The notes under the pieces: model-generated
Told to the model about the DNA's origin: nothing
Database searches by the model: none
Seen by the model: only the letters and a program-made list of their open reading frames with translations
DNA from: Solibacillus merdavium
Lineage (GTDB): Bacteria; Bacillota; Bacilli; Bacillales_A; Planococcaceae
Assembly: GCF_014836935.1 (NCBI RefSeq)
Contig: NZ_JACSPW010000002.1
Span: 62,001-126,000, forward strand
Length of the DNA: 64,000 nt
Direction: 5' to 3'
Translations under genes and position numbers: made by a program
Part shown: piece after piece, positions 29,591 through 39,497 of the stretch
How positions within the stretch are numbered: position 1 is the first letter of the stretch
Layout: each line of letters opens with the position of its first letter

Positions 29591-30190
29591 TTAAAATGTC
29601 ACTTTCAGGCAATCTAGGCGCTCATAATAATTTAAAAACATATGCAACCGAATAATATTAGGGTTTGTAGAAAGCTTCGAAACTTCCGACGCCAACCCAA
29701 TCCAATCCTTTGGCACAAGTTGTTCATCAATTGTATCAGCCTGCTGACTTGTAAACATTTTTGTATCCTTCAAGGTAATTGGCAGCTGAAGTTCAGCATT
29801 ATTAGGACAACTGCTTGCAATTGTTATACTTTTATAAAATCCACTTGGTATTAACGCTAATGCAGCATCGACCTTCGTTGTATCAAGGCGTGACCAAACA
29901 AAATACTGCTCGTCCACTTTCACTACAGCCGCCTTATTTAAAGTAGGATAAGTCGCTAAAAATTGAGCTGCGCTATCAAAATTTGAGAAAACACCATGTT
30001 GTAATGCAAAATATTGCTGCTTCACTTGCTGTTGTTCCTCTGTTGTTTGCACTGTTGGAATGGTTTCTGCAACTTCTTTTTCTGTTGTTGGTAATTGTAA
30101 AATAAAAACAAATACTAGGACGCCAGCAAGCCCTGTAAGACTTCCAATGAACATTGCTTGGAAAATGGCATTATTCTTTAAAGCTTTCAT
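29591..30190 (-). CDS. membrane-anchored SPOR-like protein, probably SpoIIB-like
   Basis: A 199-residue protein with a short cytoplasmic N-terminus, one membrane helix (about 10-31, AMFIGSLTGLAGVLVFVFIL), a linker and a SPOR-like domain (QYFALQHGVFSNFDSAAQFLATYP). B. subtilis has spoIIB, a membrane protein with a C-terminal SPOR-like domain that helps engulfment, at exactly this place (folC-comC-spoIIB-maf-radC). This protein is shorter than SpoIIB (332), and comC is absent between it and folC. The assignment rests on architecture and synteny rather than close sequence recognition. Confidence 0.65.
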   Translation of the reverse strand: MKALKNNAIFQAMFIGSLTGLAGVLVFVFILQLPTTEKEVAETIPTVQTTEEQQQVKQQYFALQHGVFSNFDSAAQFLATYPTLNKAAVVKVDEQYFVWSRLDTTKVDAALALIPSGFYKSITIASSCPNNAELQLPITLKDTKMFTSQQADTIDEQLVPKDWIGLASEVSKLSTNPNIIRLHMFLNYYERLDCLKVTF

Positions 30191-30238
30191 ATTTGCTACA
30201 GCTCCATCTCTTTTTAATCAACCATAGCAAAATAGACA

Positions 30239-30275
30239 TAAAAAAGGGCGAGACTGCTGTCGTCGCCCTTTAAAA
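30239..30275 (-). terminator. intrinsic terminator after the folC pair
   Basis: AAAGGGCGA and TCGCCCTTT pair around an 11-base loop, with T5 following on the minus strand. It lies about 80 bases beyond the folC2 stop. Confidence 0.8.
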
Positions 30276-30350
30276 ATGTTTCGCTAATATTCTTCTTTAT
30301 TTGCAATCTACCTCAAAGAAATTCCATCAAATCATAATTTATTTGCATTT

Positions 30351-31607
30351 TCATATAATATTTTTAAACTCTTGTCGAATCTCGCTCAATAAATATAATG
30401 AACCAGTTACAATTCTGACTGTATCAGCTTTCACCGGCTCCGATAATAACGTTAATGCGTCGTTAATTATATATTTATTCTCTGCCTGGCTCAGTTCGTA
30501 AATAACTGATGCTTTCATTGCACGTTCATTTTGAATATCAGCAAAGTAAAAAGCATCCCCGACTTCCTCTAATAGTTTTAATATCGATTGGACATCTTTA
30601 TCCGCAAGCAATCCGACAACGAATTCAATCCGCTTCCTAGGAAAGTGCTCTTTTATTGTCGAGACTAATGATTGAATGCTTGCCGGGTTATGTGCACCAT
30701 CAAAATAAATATTTGGCAGAACTTGTTCAAAGCGACCTGCAAGAACAGCATTTTTTATACCAAGCTGAATTTTACTCTCATCAAGCTCCAACTGGAATTT
30801 TTTCGCCACTTCCATAAAGGCAGTAATGGCCAAAGACATATTGTGACCTTGATGTGCTCCTAAAAGCTGACGCTGTAAATTTCCGAATTTCACTTCGTAC
30901 ACCGTATTTTCGTAAAGTTCGGAGCCGTTTGTTTTTGTAACGGTAAAATGTTGCCCATAACAATATAACGCTACGTTTTTTGCTTTGGCTTCCTGTACAA
31001 AAACATCCTTTACATTACCAATCATATCCCCTATTACGGCAGGGCGGTTTTCTTTGAATATCCCTGCTTTATGACGTGCGATACTCGTCAATGTATCACC
31101 TAAAAATTTTGTATGTTCCAATGCAATACTCGGAACAACCGAAACAATAGGTATGACTACGTTCGTGCTGTCTTCTCTTCCGCCCATACCCGCCTCGATT
31201 AATACTAAATCAGGCTTTTGATCAGCAAAATAGAGAAAAGCCATAACCGTTAATAATTCAAAGTCCGTTAATTTCCCACTCAGCCCCACCTCAGCCAATT
31301 GCTGAAACATCCGATCCATTTGATCCGTTGTAATAGGCTTCCCATCGATTTGTAATTGATCATGGACATCTACAACACATGGTGACATAAACTTGCCTAC
31401 CGACAGCCCGTGAGCTCTTGACACTGCTTCTAAAAACGACAATGTAGAACCTTTCCCATTTGTACCAGCAAAATGAACGACATTCAATTGACTTTCAGGA
31501 TGTCCCAATATATTTAGCGCTGATTCAATTGCTGCTAACCCAGGCTTAATTGTTTGCTCACTTTCCACTTGCCACCGCTCTTTATAGAGATTCAATAACG
31601 GAATCAT
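30351..31607 (-). CDS. folC: folylpolyglutamate/dihydrofolate synthase paralogue 2
   Basis: An ATP-dependent Mur-ligase-fold enzyme that adds glutamate to folates. The 418 residues show the P-loop FAGTNGKGST, the GMGGREDSTNV omega-loop region, EHTKFLG and KAGIFKE with the carbamylated-Lys position, and FDGAHNPASI. The ATG at 31607 overlaps the stop of the first folC by 4 bases with AAAGGATGG upstream, so it is preferred to 31616. It is clearly homologous to its neighbour but divergent (for example CVVDVHDQLQIDG in place of PHLERANERVTING-like sequence), so the two may split synthase activities or substrates. Confidence 0.9.
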   Translation of the reverse strand: MIPLLNLYKERWQVESEQTIKPGLAAIESALNILGHPESQLNVVHFAGTNGKGSTLSFLEAVSRAHGLSVGKFMSPCVVDVHDQLQIDGKPITTDQMDRMFQQLAEVGLSGKLTDFELLTVMAFLYFADQKPDLVLIEAGMGGREDSTNVVIPIVSVVPSIALEHTKFLGDTLTSIARHKAGIFKENRPAVIGDMIGNVKDVFVQEAKAKNVALYCYGQHFTVTKTNGSELYENTVYEVKFGNLQRQLLGAHQGHNMSLAITAFMEVAKKFQLELDESKIQLGIKNAVLAGRFEQVLPNIYFDGAHNPASIQSLVSTIKEHFPRKRIEFVVGLLADKDVQSILKLLEEVGDAFYFADIQNERAMKASVIYELSQAENKYIINDALTLLSEPVKADTVRIVTGSLYLLSEIRQEFKNII

Positions 31608-32875
31608 GAAATCCATCCTTTCTTAAGAAAGAGACTTCGTACATCAGCTATGAAATATAAAGAACCCGTAATGACGAGCATTTCGTCCTCCGCCAGTATT
31701 GCTTTTTCTGTTTCAATCAACTGTTGCCAATCAGGATGCATAAACTTTTTTGCATGGTTACTTTGTTCGAAAAGCTGATTAGCTGTTGCCGCGCGCGGTA
31801 AATTAATCTGAGTGAAATGCATTTCAGTTGCTACTTTATCCATTAATTCAATACTGACAGCATGGTCTTTATCCTGTAATGCTGCATATACAAACTTCAC
31901 TTTATGATGTGGGGCTATCTCTTTTATTGTTTCGATTAATGCAGCGGTACCTTCAGAATTATGTGCACCGTCTAATATGATATTGCCTAATACCCTTTCA
32001 AATCGGCCTTCCCATTTTGCTTTTTGAAGTGCTTGTTTTACTTTTAGTCCATCAACAGCTGGCATGAATAATTTTACTGCAGTAATTGCCAGTGCCGCAT
32101 TCGCTATTTGATGCTCACCGACCATAGCCATTTCAATATCCCTGATACTTACATCTGATACATAGTCAAAGTTTGAGCTTTTTGCATGCTCAATATAGAA
32201 TTGCTCATTTATCAAATAAAGAGGTGCATGTAATTGAATCGCCGCTTCTTTAATCACCGATAATGCTTCTTTATTTTTTACTCCTACAACTACAGGTTTC
32301 ATTGCTTTTATAATCCCGGCTTTTTCTGCTGCAATTTGCCCATAACTTTCACCAAGCATTTCTGTATGCTCTAATGAAATCGTTGTTATGACACTTACTT
32401 CCGGTATGACGACATTGGTCGAGTCCAAACGTCCTCCGATCCCCGTTTCTAGCAGTACCACATCCACCTGTTGTTCCGCAAAATATTGCAAGGCAAGCAG
32501 TGTCATAAATTCAAAAAAGCTCGGGAACTTTCCGTCTAACTTTTCCTTCACTACTTCACATAGTCGGTTGGCGATATGTAAGAAATCTTCATCTGATATT
32601 TGGTGCTTATTAATAGTTACACGTTCATTTGCTCGTTCTAAATGAGGAGAGATAAAGGCACCTACCGTTAAACCGTGCGCCATTAATATTTCGCGTGTCG
32701 CGTTTAAAGTAGAACCTTTTCCATTCGAACCTGCAAAGTGAATAAATTTGTTCTTTTTCTCTGGATTCCCAAGCGCATTTAAAATTATTCGGGCTGACTG
32801 CAGCGGTTCCCCTTTGTATTGACTTGCTTTTAATTGAAAAATAAAATTAGTACATTGCTCCATCGTTTGAAACAT
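31604..32875 (-). CDS. folC: folylpolyglutamate/dihydrofolate synthase paralogue 1
   Basis: The 423-residue first member of a tandem FolC pair. It has P-loop FAGSNGKGST, ISPHLERANERVTI (folate loop), LETGIGGRLDSTNV, EHTEMLGESYGQIAAEKAGIIK and LDGAHNSEGTAALIETI. This copy keeps the consensus FolC motifs and is the better candidate for the main bifunctional enzyme. It follows valS, as folC does in B. subtilis, with a terminator between, and overlaps the second copy by 4 bases, so translation is probably coupled. Confidence 0.93.
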   Translation of the reverse strand: MFQTMEQCTNFIFQLKASQYKGEPLQSARIILNALGNPEKKNKFIHFAGSNGKGSTLNATREILMAHGLTVGAFISPHLERANERVTINKHQISDEDFLHIANRLCEVVKEKLDGKFPSFFEFMTLLALQYFAEQQVDVVLLETGIGGRLDSTNVVIPEVSVITTISLEHTEMLGESYGQIAAEKAGIIKAMKPVVVGVKNKEALSVIKEAAIQLHAPLYLINEQFYIEHAKSSNFDYVSDVSIRDIEMAMVGEHQIANAALAITAVKLFMPAVDGLKVKQALQKAKWEGRFERVLGNIILDGAHNSEGTAALIETIKEIAPHHKVKFVYAALQDKDHAVSIELMDKVATEMHFTQINLPRAATANQLFEQSNHAKKFMHPDWQQLIETEKAILAEDEMLVITGSLYFIADVRSLFLKKGWIS

Positions 32876-32933
32876 TTTAAACTCTCTCCCTAATAAGGCT
32901 AATATATAATCAGTTCTATTATAACGAAATAAA

Positions 32934-32965
32934 AAGAAAGAGGCACCGAATTCCGGTACCCCTTC
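32934..32965 (-). terminator. intrinsic terminator after valS
   Basis: On the minus strand GGGGTACCG and CGGTGCCTC form a stem (one G-U pair) around GAATT, followed by TTTCTTTTTATTT. It lies between valS and folC. Confidence 0.75.
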
Positions 32966-32973
32966 CGTTTAAA

Positions 32974-35616
32974 CTACATATTTTTTAATTCTGCAATACG
33001 TTTTTCAACCGTTGCATATTTTGCTTCGTAGTCGGCTAATTTCTCACGTTCGGTTGCTACTAACGCTTCTGGCGCTTTTGATACAAAACGTTCATTAGAT
33101 AATTTGCCTGAAACTAATTTCACTTCTTTTGCCCATTTTTCAAGCTCTTTTTCAAGACGTGCAATTTCTTCATCAATATTGATTAAACCTGCAAGTGGCA
33201 TGAAGATTTCTGCACCCGATACAACTGCCGACATTGCTTGTGCTGGTGCTTCAAGCTCTGTACCAATTGTTAATCCATCAGGGTTACAGAATTTTTCGAT
33301 GTAACCTTTGTTCGCTTCAAGAACAGCTGCAATGCTATCGTCTTTCGCTGAAATTGTCATAGCTACTTTTTTGCTCATCGGTGTATTTACCTCTGCACGG
33401 ATGTTACGTACTGAACGGATAATATCCATTAACAATTGCATGTCGCCTGCTTCAGCCGTAAAGTTGAATGCAGGGTTTACAGTCGGCCATGCCGCTACTG
33501 TAATTGACTCACCTTCATGTGGCAAGTGTTGCCAAATTTCTTCTGTTACGAATGGCATGAATGGGTGCAGTAAACGCATCGTATTGTCTAAAACGTACGC
33601 AAGTACTGAACGCGTTGTTAATTTCGCTGCTTCATCTTCACCGTATAATGGTAATTTCGCCATTTCGATATACCATGAACAGAAATCATCCCAAATGAAG
33701 TTGTAAAGCTCTCGTCCTACTTCACCGAACTCATATTTATCAGATAATGTTGTTACACGGTCGATTGTTTCATTTAAACGAGAAAGAATCCATTTATCCG
33801 CTGTAGAAAGGTCACCTGTTAAATCAATTTGCTCATATGTTAGGCCTTCCATGTTCATTAACGCAAAACGTGAAGCATTCCAGATTTTATTTACAAAGTT
33901 CCATGTAGATTCTACTTTTTCTGTAGAGTAACGTAAGTCCTGCCCCGGAGAAGAACCTGTTGCCAAGAAGTAACGTAGTGAGTCCGCGCCATATTGGCCG
34001 ATTACATCCATTGGGTCAACGCCATTACCGAGTGATTTAGACATTTTGCGACCTTCTGCATCACGTACTAAACCGTGGATTAAAACGTCTTTGAATGGAC
34101 GTTTACCTGTAAATTCTTTTCCTTGGAAAATCATTCGGCTTACCCAGAAGAAGATAATGTCATAGCCAGTCACTAATGTATTTGTTGGATAGTAGCGTTT
34201 GTATAATTCCGCTTCTTCATTCGGCCAATCCATTGTAGAAAATGGCCATAAAGCGCTTGAGAACCAAGTATCCAATACGTCTTCATCCTGCGTCCATTTT
34301 TCTTTGTCGGCTGGTGCTTCTTTACCAACATAGATTTCGCCTGTTTCATTATTGTACCAAGCTGGAATTTGGTGACCCCACCATAATTGACGGGAAATAC
34401 ACCAGTCATGGATGTTTTCCATCCAGCGGTTGTATGTGTTTTCGAAACGGTTTGGTACGAAGTTTACCTTTTCATTTTCATCCTCTTGCATTTTTAGAGC
34501 TTCTTCTGCAAGTGGGGCCATTTTTACGAACCATTGTTTTGAAAGGTACGGCTCTACTACTGCATTGGTACGTTCAGAGTGGCCTACTTGGTGTGTATGC
34601 GGTTCAATTTCAATTAATACGCCTGCCTCTTGTAAATCGGCTACAATCTGCTTACGGCACTCGAAACGATCCATGCCAGCATATTTACCGGCTAAATCAT
34701 TCATTGTACCATCTTCGTTCATTACTAAAATACGTTCTAAATTATGGCGATTTCCTACTTCAAAATCGTTCGGGTCATGTGCTGGTGTCATTTTTACAAC
34801 ACCTGTCCCGAATTCCATATCTACGTAATCATCCGCAACAATTGGAATTTCGCGGCCAACGATTGGAAGGATAACCGTTTTCCCAACTAAGTGTGAATAA
34901 CGTTCATCGTTTGGATGTACAGCTACACCAGAGTCACCTAACATCGTTTCTGGACGTGTTGTTGCTACACGTAATTTCCCAGAGCCATCTGCCAATGGGT
35001 ATTCCATATGGTAAAATGCGCCTTCTACTTCTTTATGAATTACTTCGATGTCAGAAAGTGCAGTTTTTGCAGCTGGATCCCAGTTAATAATACGTTCACC
35101 ACGGTAAATATAACCTTTTTCATACAGCTTAACAAATACTTCTTTAACAGCCTCAGATAAGCCTTCATCTAATGTGAAGCGCTCTTTTGAGTAGTCTAAG
35201 CCTAAACCAAGTTTCGCCCATTGCTCACGAATATGAGACGCGTATTCTTCCTTCCATTCCCATGTTTTTTTCAGGAATTTTTCGCGTCCCAAATCGTATC
35301 GAGAAATGCCTTCTCCGCGTAGTTTTTCTTCTACTTTTGCCTGTGTCGCAATACCCGCATGGTCCATACCCGGCAACCAAAGCGCGTCATATCCTTGCAT
35401 ACGTTTCATACGGATTAAAATATCCTGTAATGTTGTATCCCAAGCATGACCAAGGTGTAGTTTCCCTGTTACGTTTGGGGGTGGGATAACGATAGAGTAC
35501 GGCTCTTTATCGCTCGTTGGATCTGCTTCAAAAAACTTACCATTTAACCACCATTCATAGCGGCCGGCTTCTGTTGACTTTGGATCATACTTTGTTGGCA
35601 TTGTAATTTCCGTCAT
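32974..35616 (-). CDS. valS: valyl-tRNA synthetase
   Basis: Charges tRNA-Val. The 880 residues contain the class I HIGH-type motif HLGH (54-57 in [16 protein letters not shown]), the editing (CP1) domain, [12 protein letters not shown], the anticodon-binding region and a C-terminal coiled coil ([20 protein letters not shown]) typical of ValRS. Length equals B. subtilis ValS (880). It is preceded by a T-box leader with its own promoter and followed by a terminator and folC. Confidence 0.98.
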   Translation of the reverse strand: MTEITMPTKYDPKSTEAGRYEWWLNGKFFEADPTSDKEPYSIVIPPPNVTGKLHLGHAWDTTLQDILIRMKRMQGYDALWLPGMDHAGIATQAKVEEKLRGEGISRYDLGREKFLKKTWEWKEEYASHIREQWAKLGLGLDYSKERFTLDEGLSEAVKEVFVKLYEKGYIYRGERIINWDPAAKTALSDIEVIHKEVEGAFYHMEYPLADGSGKLRVATTRPETMLGDSGVAVHPNDERYSHLVGKTVILPIVGREIPIVADDYVDMEFGTGVVKMTPAHDPNDFEVGNRHNLERILVMNEDGTMNDLAGKYAGMDRFECRKQIVADLQEAGVLIEIEPHTHQVGHSERTNAVVEPYLSKQWFVKMAPLAEEALKMQEDENEKVNFVPNRFENTYNRWMENIHDWCISRQLWWGHQIPAWYNNETGEIYVGKEAPADKEKWTQDEDVLDTWFSSALWPFSTMDWPNEEAELYKRYYPTNTLVTGYDIIFFWVSRMIFQGKEFTGKRPFKDVLIHGLVRDAEGRKMSKSLGNGVDPMDVIGQYGADSLRYFLATGSSPGQDLRYSTEKVESTWNFVNKIWNASRFALMNMEGLTYEQIDLTGDLSTADKWILSRLNETIDRVTTLSDKYEFGEVGRELYNFIWDDFCSWYIEMAKLPLYGEDEAAKLTTRSVLAYVLDNTMRLLHPFMPFVTEEIWQHLPHEGESITVAAWPTVNPAFNFTAEAGDMQLLMDIIRSVRNIRAEVNTPMSKKVAMTISAKDDSIAAVLEANKGYIEKFCNPDGLTIGTELEAPAQAMSAVVSGAEIFMPLAGLINIDEEIARLEKELEKWAKEVKLVSGKLSNERFVSKAPEALVATEREKLADYEAKYATVEKRIAELKNM

Positions 35617-35655
35617 GATGAATCTCTCCTTTTCAAATACAAGTTGAATAAAAAT

Positions 35656-35940
35656 AAAAAACTCCCTTCGCCTTAAAAAGGACGAGGGAGTTAATTCGCG
35701 GTACCACCTTTAATTCCGAAGGGTTTAGTCAAGCGCTCGCAAACAATGCGGCGTTACTATGCCCAATCGGCACTTCATTCGATAACGGTGTCTAACCGGA
35801 ACTCAGCTACTGCTATTTCACTAAGTCAGCTCCTAGGCTACCTTCTGTAAGTATGATGTAGAAACTTCTCAGCTACTGTTTCCTCTCTTCACATCATGTT
35901 CATACATACTCTTCCTATTCAACGCTTCAAATATATAGTT
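35656..35940 (-). promoter_or_regulatory. T-box riboswitch leader of valS
   Basis: The ~285-base leader carries the antiterminator T-box AAGGTGGTACCGCG (minus strand, 35697-35711), then an intrinsic terminator AACTCCCT...AGGGAGTTTTTT (35656-35692). Upstream, the AGAGGAAACAGTAGCTGAGAAG segment resembles the stem I AG-bulge and distal-loop region. A GUA triplet at 35839-35841 is the best candidate Val specifier, but I did not prove the fold. Uncharged tRNA-Val would favour readthrough into valS. Confidence 0.92.
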
Positions 35941-35946
35941 AAAATA

Positions 35947-35975
35947 ATTCTAAGCTGTTTTTTATGAAATTTCAA
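35947..35975 (-). promoter_or_regulatory. sigma-A promoter of the valS T-box transcript
   Basis: On the minus strand TTGAAA (35970-35975) and TAGAAT (35947-35952) are 17 bases apart, placing the start of transcription right at the 5' end of the T-box leader. Confidence 0.7.
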
Positions 35976-36046
35976 GTATCTTATTTATTATGGGAAAACA
36001 CTTTTTTTAATTTCTAAACATATACTATGCAAAAGGAGTTTGGAAA

Positions 36047-36238
36047 TTGCGAAAAAATTATAACCCTTTCTTATTACCTCCATGGTTACGAAAATTCCGA
36101 TTTTACATGAGATATTGCATTCTACCGCTGACAATTTTCCAGGCAATACGTACAATACTCATTCCGACAACAGGCGATATCATATTATTAGCCATATTGA
36201 TTTTATTTTGCTACTTATTATTGACAGATTTTATTTAA
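36047..36238 (+). CDS. small membrane protein of unknown function
   Basis: A 63-residue frame begins with TTG at 36047 behind a strong AAAAGGAG 8-9 bases upstream. It encodes a basic N-terminus (RKNYNPFLLPPWLRKFRFYMRY) and two hydrophobic segments (about 24-38 and 44-62). The good Shine-Dalgarno and membrane-like composition favour a real gene. It is divergent from valS and isolated on the + strand. I do not recognise the family. Confidence 0.6.
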   Translation: MRKNYNPFLLPPWLRKFRFYMRYCILPLTIFQAIRTILIPTTGDIILLAILILFCYLLLTDFI

Positions 36239-36327
36239 GACTGGCTTTTTTAAACAAAATAGGCTAGGACAGAAGTAGAAATTTCATTGGATAAAAGAAA
36301 AGGCCTTTATTAAGAAACAAATATTTT

Positions 36328-36435
36328 AAAAATTGATTGGAATGGAGGGCGACTCCTGCGGGAATAGCACGACGCCTGAGACTACAGGCTCAGGCCGTGC
36401 CCGCGGAAAGCGTCCCAGAATGGAAATCAATTTTT
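36328..36435. repeat. dispersed Bacillaceae-type intergenic repeat, long imperfect palindrome
   Basis: The sequence starts AAAAATTGATTGG, contains GGAGGGCGACTCCTGCGGGAATAGCACG, GCCTGAG...CTCAGGC and CGTGCCCGCGGAAAGCGTCC, and ends AATCAATTTTT. The ends and internal blocks are mutually complementary, so the RNA or single strand can fold into one long stem. I recognise the GGAGGGCGACTCCTGCGGG core as a repeat dispersed in many Bacillaceae genomes. This copy looks internally shortened. It is GC-rich against its AT-rich surroundings. A GGCTAGGACAGAAG stretch at 36262 resembles another dispersed motif. Confidence 0.8.
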
Positions 36436-36443
36436 ATGCCAGC

Positions 36444-36486
36444 AAAAAAATTCCATTATTCTCAGGGAGAATAATGGAATTTTTGG
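36444..36486 (-). terminator. intrinsic terminator after the spoVID-like gene
   Basis: AAATTCCATTATTCTC and GAGAATAATGGAATTT form a perfect 16-bp stem with a 3-base loop, with T/A runs on both sides. Confidence 0.9.
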
Positions 36487-36506
36487 ATTATATCCAATCT
36501 CTTTTA

Positions 36507-37160
36507 TTATTTTTTCAATTGAATTTGGACACGACTGTATGCATCTGCTAACTGTTCCAAGAAATCGATCTCTTCTGCCGGAAGCTGCTGTGCTTGTCGC
36601 TGCACTTCCTCATGGAACAAAATATGGCTTTGAACCTCTTCTGCTTCTTGATCTGTAGTAGACATATGCTGAATTGGCTCGACAGTTTCTTTAATTTCTT
36701 GAATTGCTTCCACTTCCTTCTCCGCCTTTACTTCCTTAACCTCATCGATTTTCTCAACTTCCCCCATCGCTTGTACTTTTCTTTCCACATCACAATTAAC
36801 TTTCCAGCTACATAAACAGTACCCACTATTTGGTTCGATTTTTATTTCATTTATTTGCAGCGAAACCTTTTCAATTTGATCATTTGGGAAATCAACAGAA
36901 AAAGGCAATGCATATTCAAAATAGCCGTAATCCTTTTCTATATCGATATGCTCAATATATATGCCTTCCTCTATTTCCTCCTCTCTCGCTTTATGGTCAA
37001 ATTGTATATTTCCTTTTACTACATAAATCCCTCTTAGCACGACAGAATCCTCATTAATCTCTTCATGCCATTTCGGTTCAACTACTATTTTGGAATTTTG
37101 TTGAATATTCCCTAATTGCTTTGGAAATATAAACATTTCGTTCATTTCCCACTGTTGCAT
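36507..37160 (-). CDS. spoVID: short SpoVID-like spore morphogenetic protein
   Basis: The N-terminal 130 residues match the SPOCS-type N-terminal domain of SpoVID (FIFPKQLGNIQQNSKIVVEP, beta-rich, with VVLRGIYVVKGN). A Glu/Lys-rich linker follows, then a short C-terminal motif FLEQLADAYSRVQIQ. SpoVID directs encasement of the spore by coat proteins and binds SafA. B. subtilis SpoVID has 575 residues and a C-terminal LysM domain; this one has only 217 and no LysM. Position between hemL and valS is the spoVID position in B. subtilis; ysxE is missing. Confidence 0.8.
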   Translation of the reverse strand: MQQWEMNEMFIFPKQLGNIQQNSKIVVEPKWHEEINEDSVVLRGIYVVKGNIQFDHKAREEEIEEGIYIEHIDIEKDYGYFEYALPFSVDFPNDQIEKVSLQINEIKIEPNSGYCLCSWKVNCDVERKVQAMGEVEKIDEVKEVKAEKEVEAIQEIKETVEPIQHMSTTDQEAEEVQSHILFHEEVQRQAQQLPAEEIDFLEQLADAYSRVQIQLKK

Positions 37161-37225
37161 AAAAATCCCCTCCCTACGCTTACATTATGCATAGAAAGGG
37201 GATTTATGAGTTTATTAAGGTAAGA

Positions 37226-38515
37226 TTATCTTGCTAATTTAGCAAATACATTATTGAATGCTTGAACCGTTTTAGCAATATGTCCCTCTGTATGTGCTGT
37301 TGATATAAACAATCCTTCAAATTGGGAAGGTGGTAAGAAAATACCTTCTTCCGCCATTAATTTAAAGTATTCCGCAAACAATTCTAGATCGGAGCTTTTG
37401 GCCGTTTCAAAATTAATTACATCTTCATTTGTAAAGAAGAACCCAATCATTGAACCCGCACGATTTACGGTATGTGGAATATTATATTTCGTTGCTGCTG
37501 AGCGGAAACCTTCTTCTAGTTGATCACCTAGCCTACGGAAATATTCATATGATTCTTTATTTAAACGAGATAGTGTTTCATAGCCAGCAGTCATGGCAAG
37601 TGGATTTCCTGATAATGTTCCCGCTTGATAAATCGGACCTGCCGGAGCGATTTGCTCCATTATCTCACGTTTACCACCAAAGGCACCTACTGGTAAACCA
37701 CCACCGATAACTTTACCCAAACATGTAAGGTCAGGCGTTATGCCATAGAACTCTTGAGCACAACCGTAATCGACACGGAAGCCTGTCATGACTTCATCAA
37801 AAATCAATATTGTCCCATTTTCTTCAGTAAGCTTACGCAAGCCTTCCAAGAAACCTGGTTGAGGCGGTACAACACCCATATTCCCTGCAACCGGCTCTAA
37901 AATTACAGCTGCCAATTCTGAACCGAATTTTTCAAATACTAATTTTGCTGATTCTAAATCATTGTATGCCACTGTTAATGTATTTTTCGCTATATCTGCC
38001 GGTACACCGGGAGAATCTGGTAAACCAAGCGTTGCTACACCTGAACCTGCTTTTATTAAAAGAGAATCGCCGTGACCGTGGTAAGAACCTTCAAATTTCA
38101 ATATTTTATCACGCCCTGTAAAACCGCGAGCCAAACGTAATGCCGACATCGTTGCTTCAGTACCTGAAGAAACGAAACGGATCATTTCCACAGAAGGTAG
38201 ACGGTCCATTACAAGCTTTGCCAATTTGTTTTCAGAAAGCGTTGGGGCACCAAACGATGCACCTTTAGCTGCTTGTGCCTGAATGGCAGTTACTACATCC
38301 GAATGAGCATGTCCTAAAATTAACGGACCCCACGATAAGACATAATCAATATATTCATTGCCATCGATATCTTTAATTACGGCACCACTTCCCGATTCCA
38401 TAAAAATCGGGTCCAAGTTCACTGATTTGAACGCACGTACAGGTGAGTTTACCCCACCTGGCATTAAGTCAACAGCTTCCGTAAATGCTGCTTTTGATTT
38501 TTCATAACTAGTCAT
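37226..38515 (-). CDS. hemL: glutamate-1-semialdehyde 2,1-aminomutase
   Basis: A PLP enzyme converting glutamate-1-semialdehyde to 5-aminolevulinate in heme synthesis. The 429 residues have the N-terminal [13 protein letters not shown], the [16 protein letters not shown] region, [11 protein letters not shown] and the PLP-lysine segment [17 protein letters not shown]. It is the last gene of hemAXCDBL, starting 2 bases after the hemB stop. Another GSA aminotransferase may exist elsewhere, as in B. subtilis (gsaB). Confidence 0.97.
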   Translation of the reverse strand: MTSYEKSKAAFTEAVDLMPGGVNSPVRAFKSVNLDPIFMESGSGAVIKDIDGNEYIDYVLSWGPLILGHAHSDVVTAIQAQAAKGASFGAPTLSENKLAKLVMDRLPSVEMIRFVSSGTEATMSALRLARGFTGRDKILKFEGSYHGHGDSLLIKAGSGVATLGLPDSPGVPADIAKNTLTVAYNDLESAKLVFEKFGSELAAVILEPVAGNMGVVPPQPGFLEGLRKLTEENGTILIFDEVMTGFRVDYGCAQEFYGITPDLTCLGKVIGGGLPVGAFGGKREIMEQIAPAGPIYQAGTLSGNPLAMTAGYETLSRLNKESYEYFRRLGDQLEEGFRSAATKYNIPHTVNRAGSMIGFFFTNEDVINFETAKSSDLELFAEYFKLMAEEGIFLPPSQFEGLFISTAHTEGHIAKTVQAFNNVFAKLAR

Positions 38516-38516
38516 A

Positions 38517-39497
38517 TTATTTTTCCTCCAGCCAACGACAAACGTCTTTTGCGTGATAAGTAATAATTAAGTCAGAACCTGCACGCTTCATACCTAATAA
38601 TGTTTCAAGTACTACAGCCTTTTCATCTATCCAGCCATTTTGTGCAGCTGCTTTTACCATTGAATATTCTCCTGAAACATTATACGCAACTACAGGTATA
38701 GGGAAGCTATTTTTCACATCACGAATAATATCCATATATGCCAGTGCGGGTTTAACGATCAGAAAATCCGCGCCTTCTTCTACATCTGAAGTTGCTTCAC
38801 GAATTGCTTCCATTCGATTTGAAGGATCCATTTGATACGTTTTACGGTCACCAAATTGAGGTGCGCCTTCAGCTGCTTCACGGAATGGACCGTAATAGCT
38901 TGATGCATATTTCACGGCATAAGACATTATCGGAATATGCTGGAATCCTGCTGCATCTAATCCTGCACGAATTGCCACAACAAAGCCGTCCATCATATTC
39001 GAAGGGGCAATAATGTCAGCACCCGCTTTTGCTTGAGAAACAGCAGTACGAGCCAACACATCAAGTGATGGATCATTCAATACCTGCTCTCCTTCAATCA
39101 CACCGCAATGACCATGGTCAGTAAATTCACATAAACAAGTATCTGCTACTACTAATAAATTAGGGTGACGATCTTTAATTAATCGAGTCGCTTTTTGAAC
39201 AATTCCATGGTCATGGTAAGCTCCAGTACCAACAGCATCCTTCTCAGCCGGAATACCGAATAGAAGGACAGCTTGAATGCCTAAATCAACAATTTCATCT
39301 ACTTCGGCATTTAAATTATCCAATGATAATTGAAATACACCAGGCATAGAGCTAACAGGATTTTTAATATTTTCGCCTTCAATAATAAATAATGGATAAA
39401 TTAAATCTTCTTTTTGTAAGTATGTTTCTTTTACAAGGGCACGCATCGCTGCACTTTGGCGTAAGCGACGGTGACGCTGGAAATAAAGTTCTGTCAT
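38517..39497 (-). CDS. hemB: porphobilinogen synthase
   Basis: Condenses two 5-aminolevulinate molecules to porphobilinogen. The 326 residues contain the zinc-binding cysteines in [15 protein letters not shown], the active-site lysine segments [16 protein letters not shown] and [12 protein letters not shown], and PSNMMDG. Overlaps hemD by 4 bases; hemL follows at once. Confidence 0.98.
   Translation of the reverse strand: MTELYFQRHRRLRQSAAMRALVKETYLQKEDLIYPLFIIEGENIKNPVSSMPGVFQLSLDNLNAEVDEIVDLGIQAVLLFGIPAEKDAVGTGAYHDHGIVQKATRLIKDRHPNLLVVADTCLCEFTDHGHCGVIEGEQVLNDPSLDVLARTAVSQAKAGADIIAPSNMMDGFVVAIRAGLDAAGFQHIPIMSYAVKYASSYYGPFREAAEGAPQFGDRKTYQMDPSNRMEAIREATSDVEEGADFLIVKPALAYMDIIRDVKNSFPIPVVAYNVSGEYSMVKAAAQNGWIDEKAVVLETLLGMKRAGSDLIITYHAKDVCRWLEEK

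Noticed and set aside
34242-34874. 210-codon + strand frame opposite valS
   Set aside because: Antisense to a highly conserved gene, no ribosome-binding site and atypical Leu/His/Arg composition.
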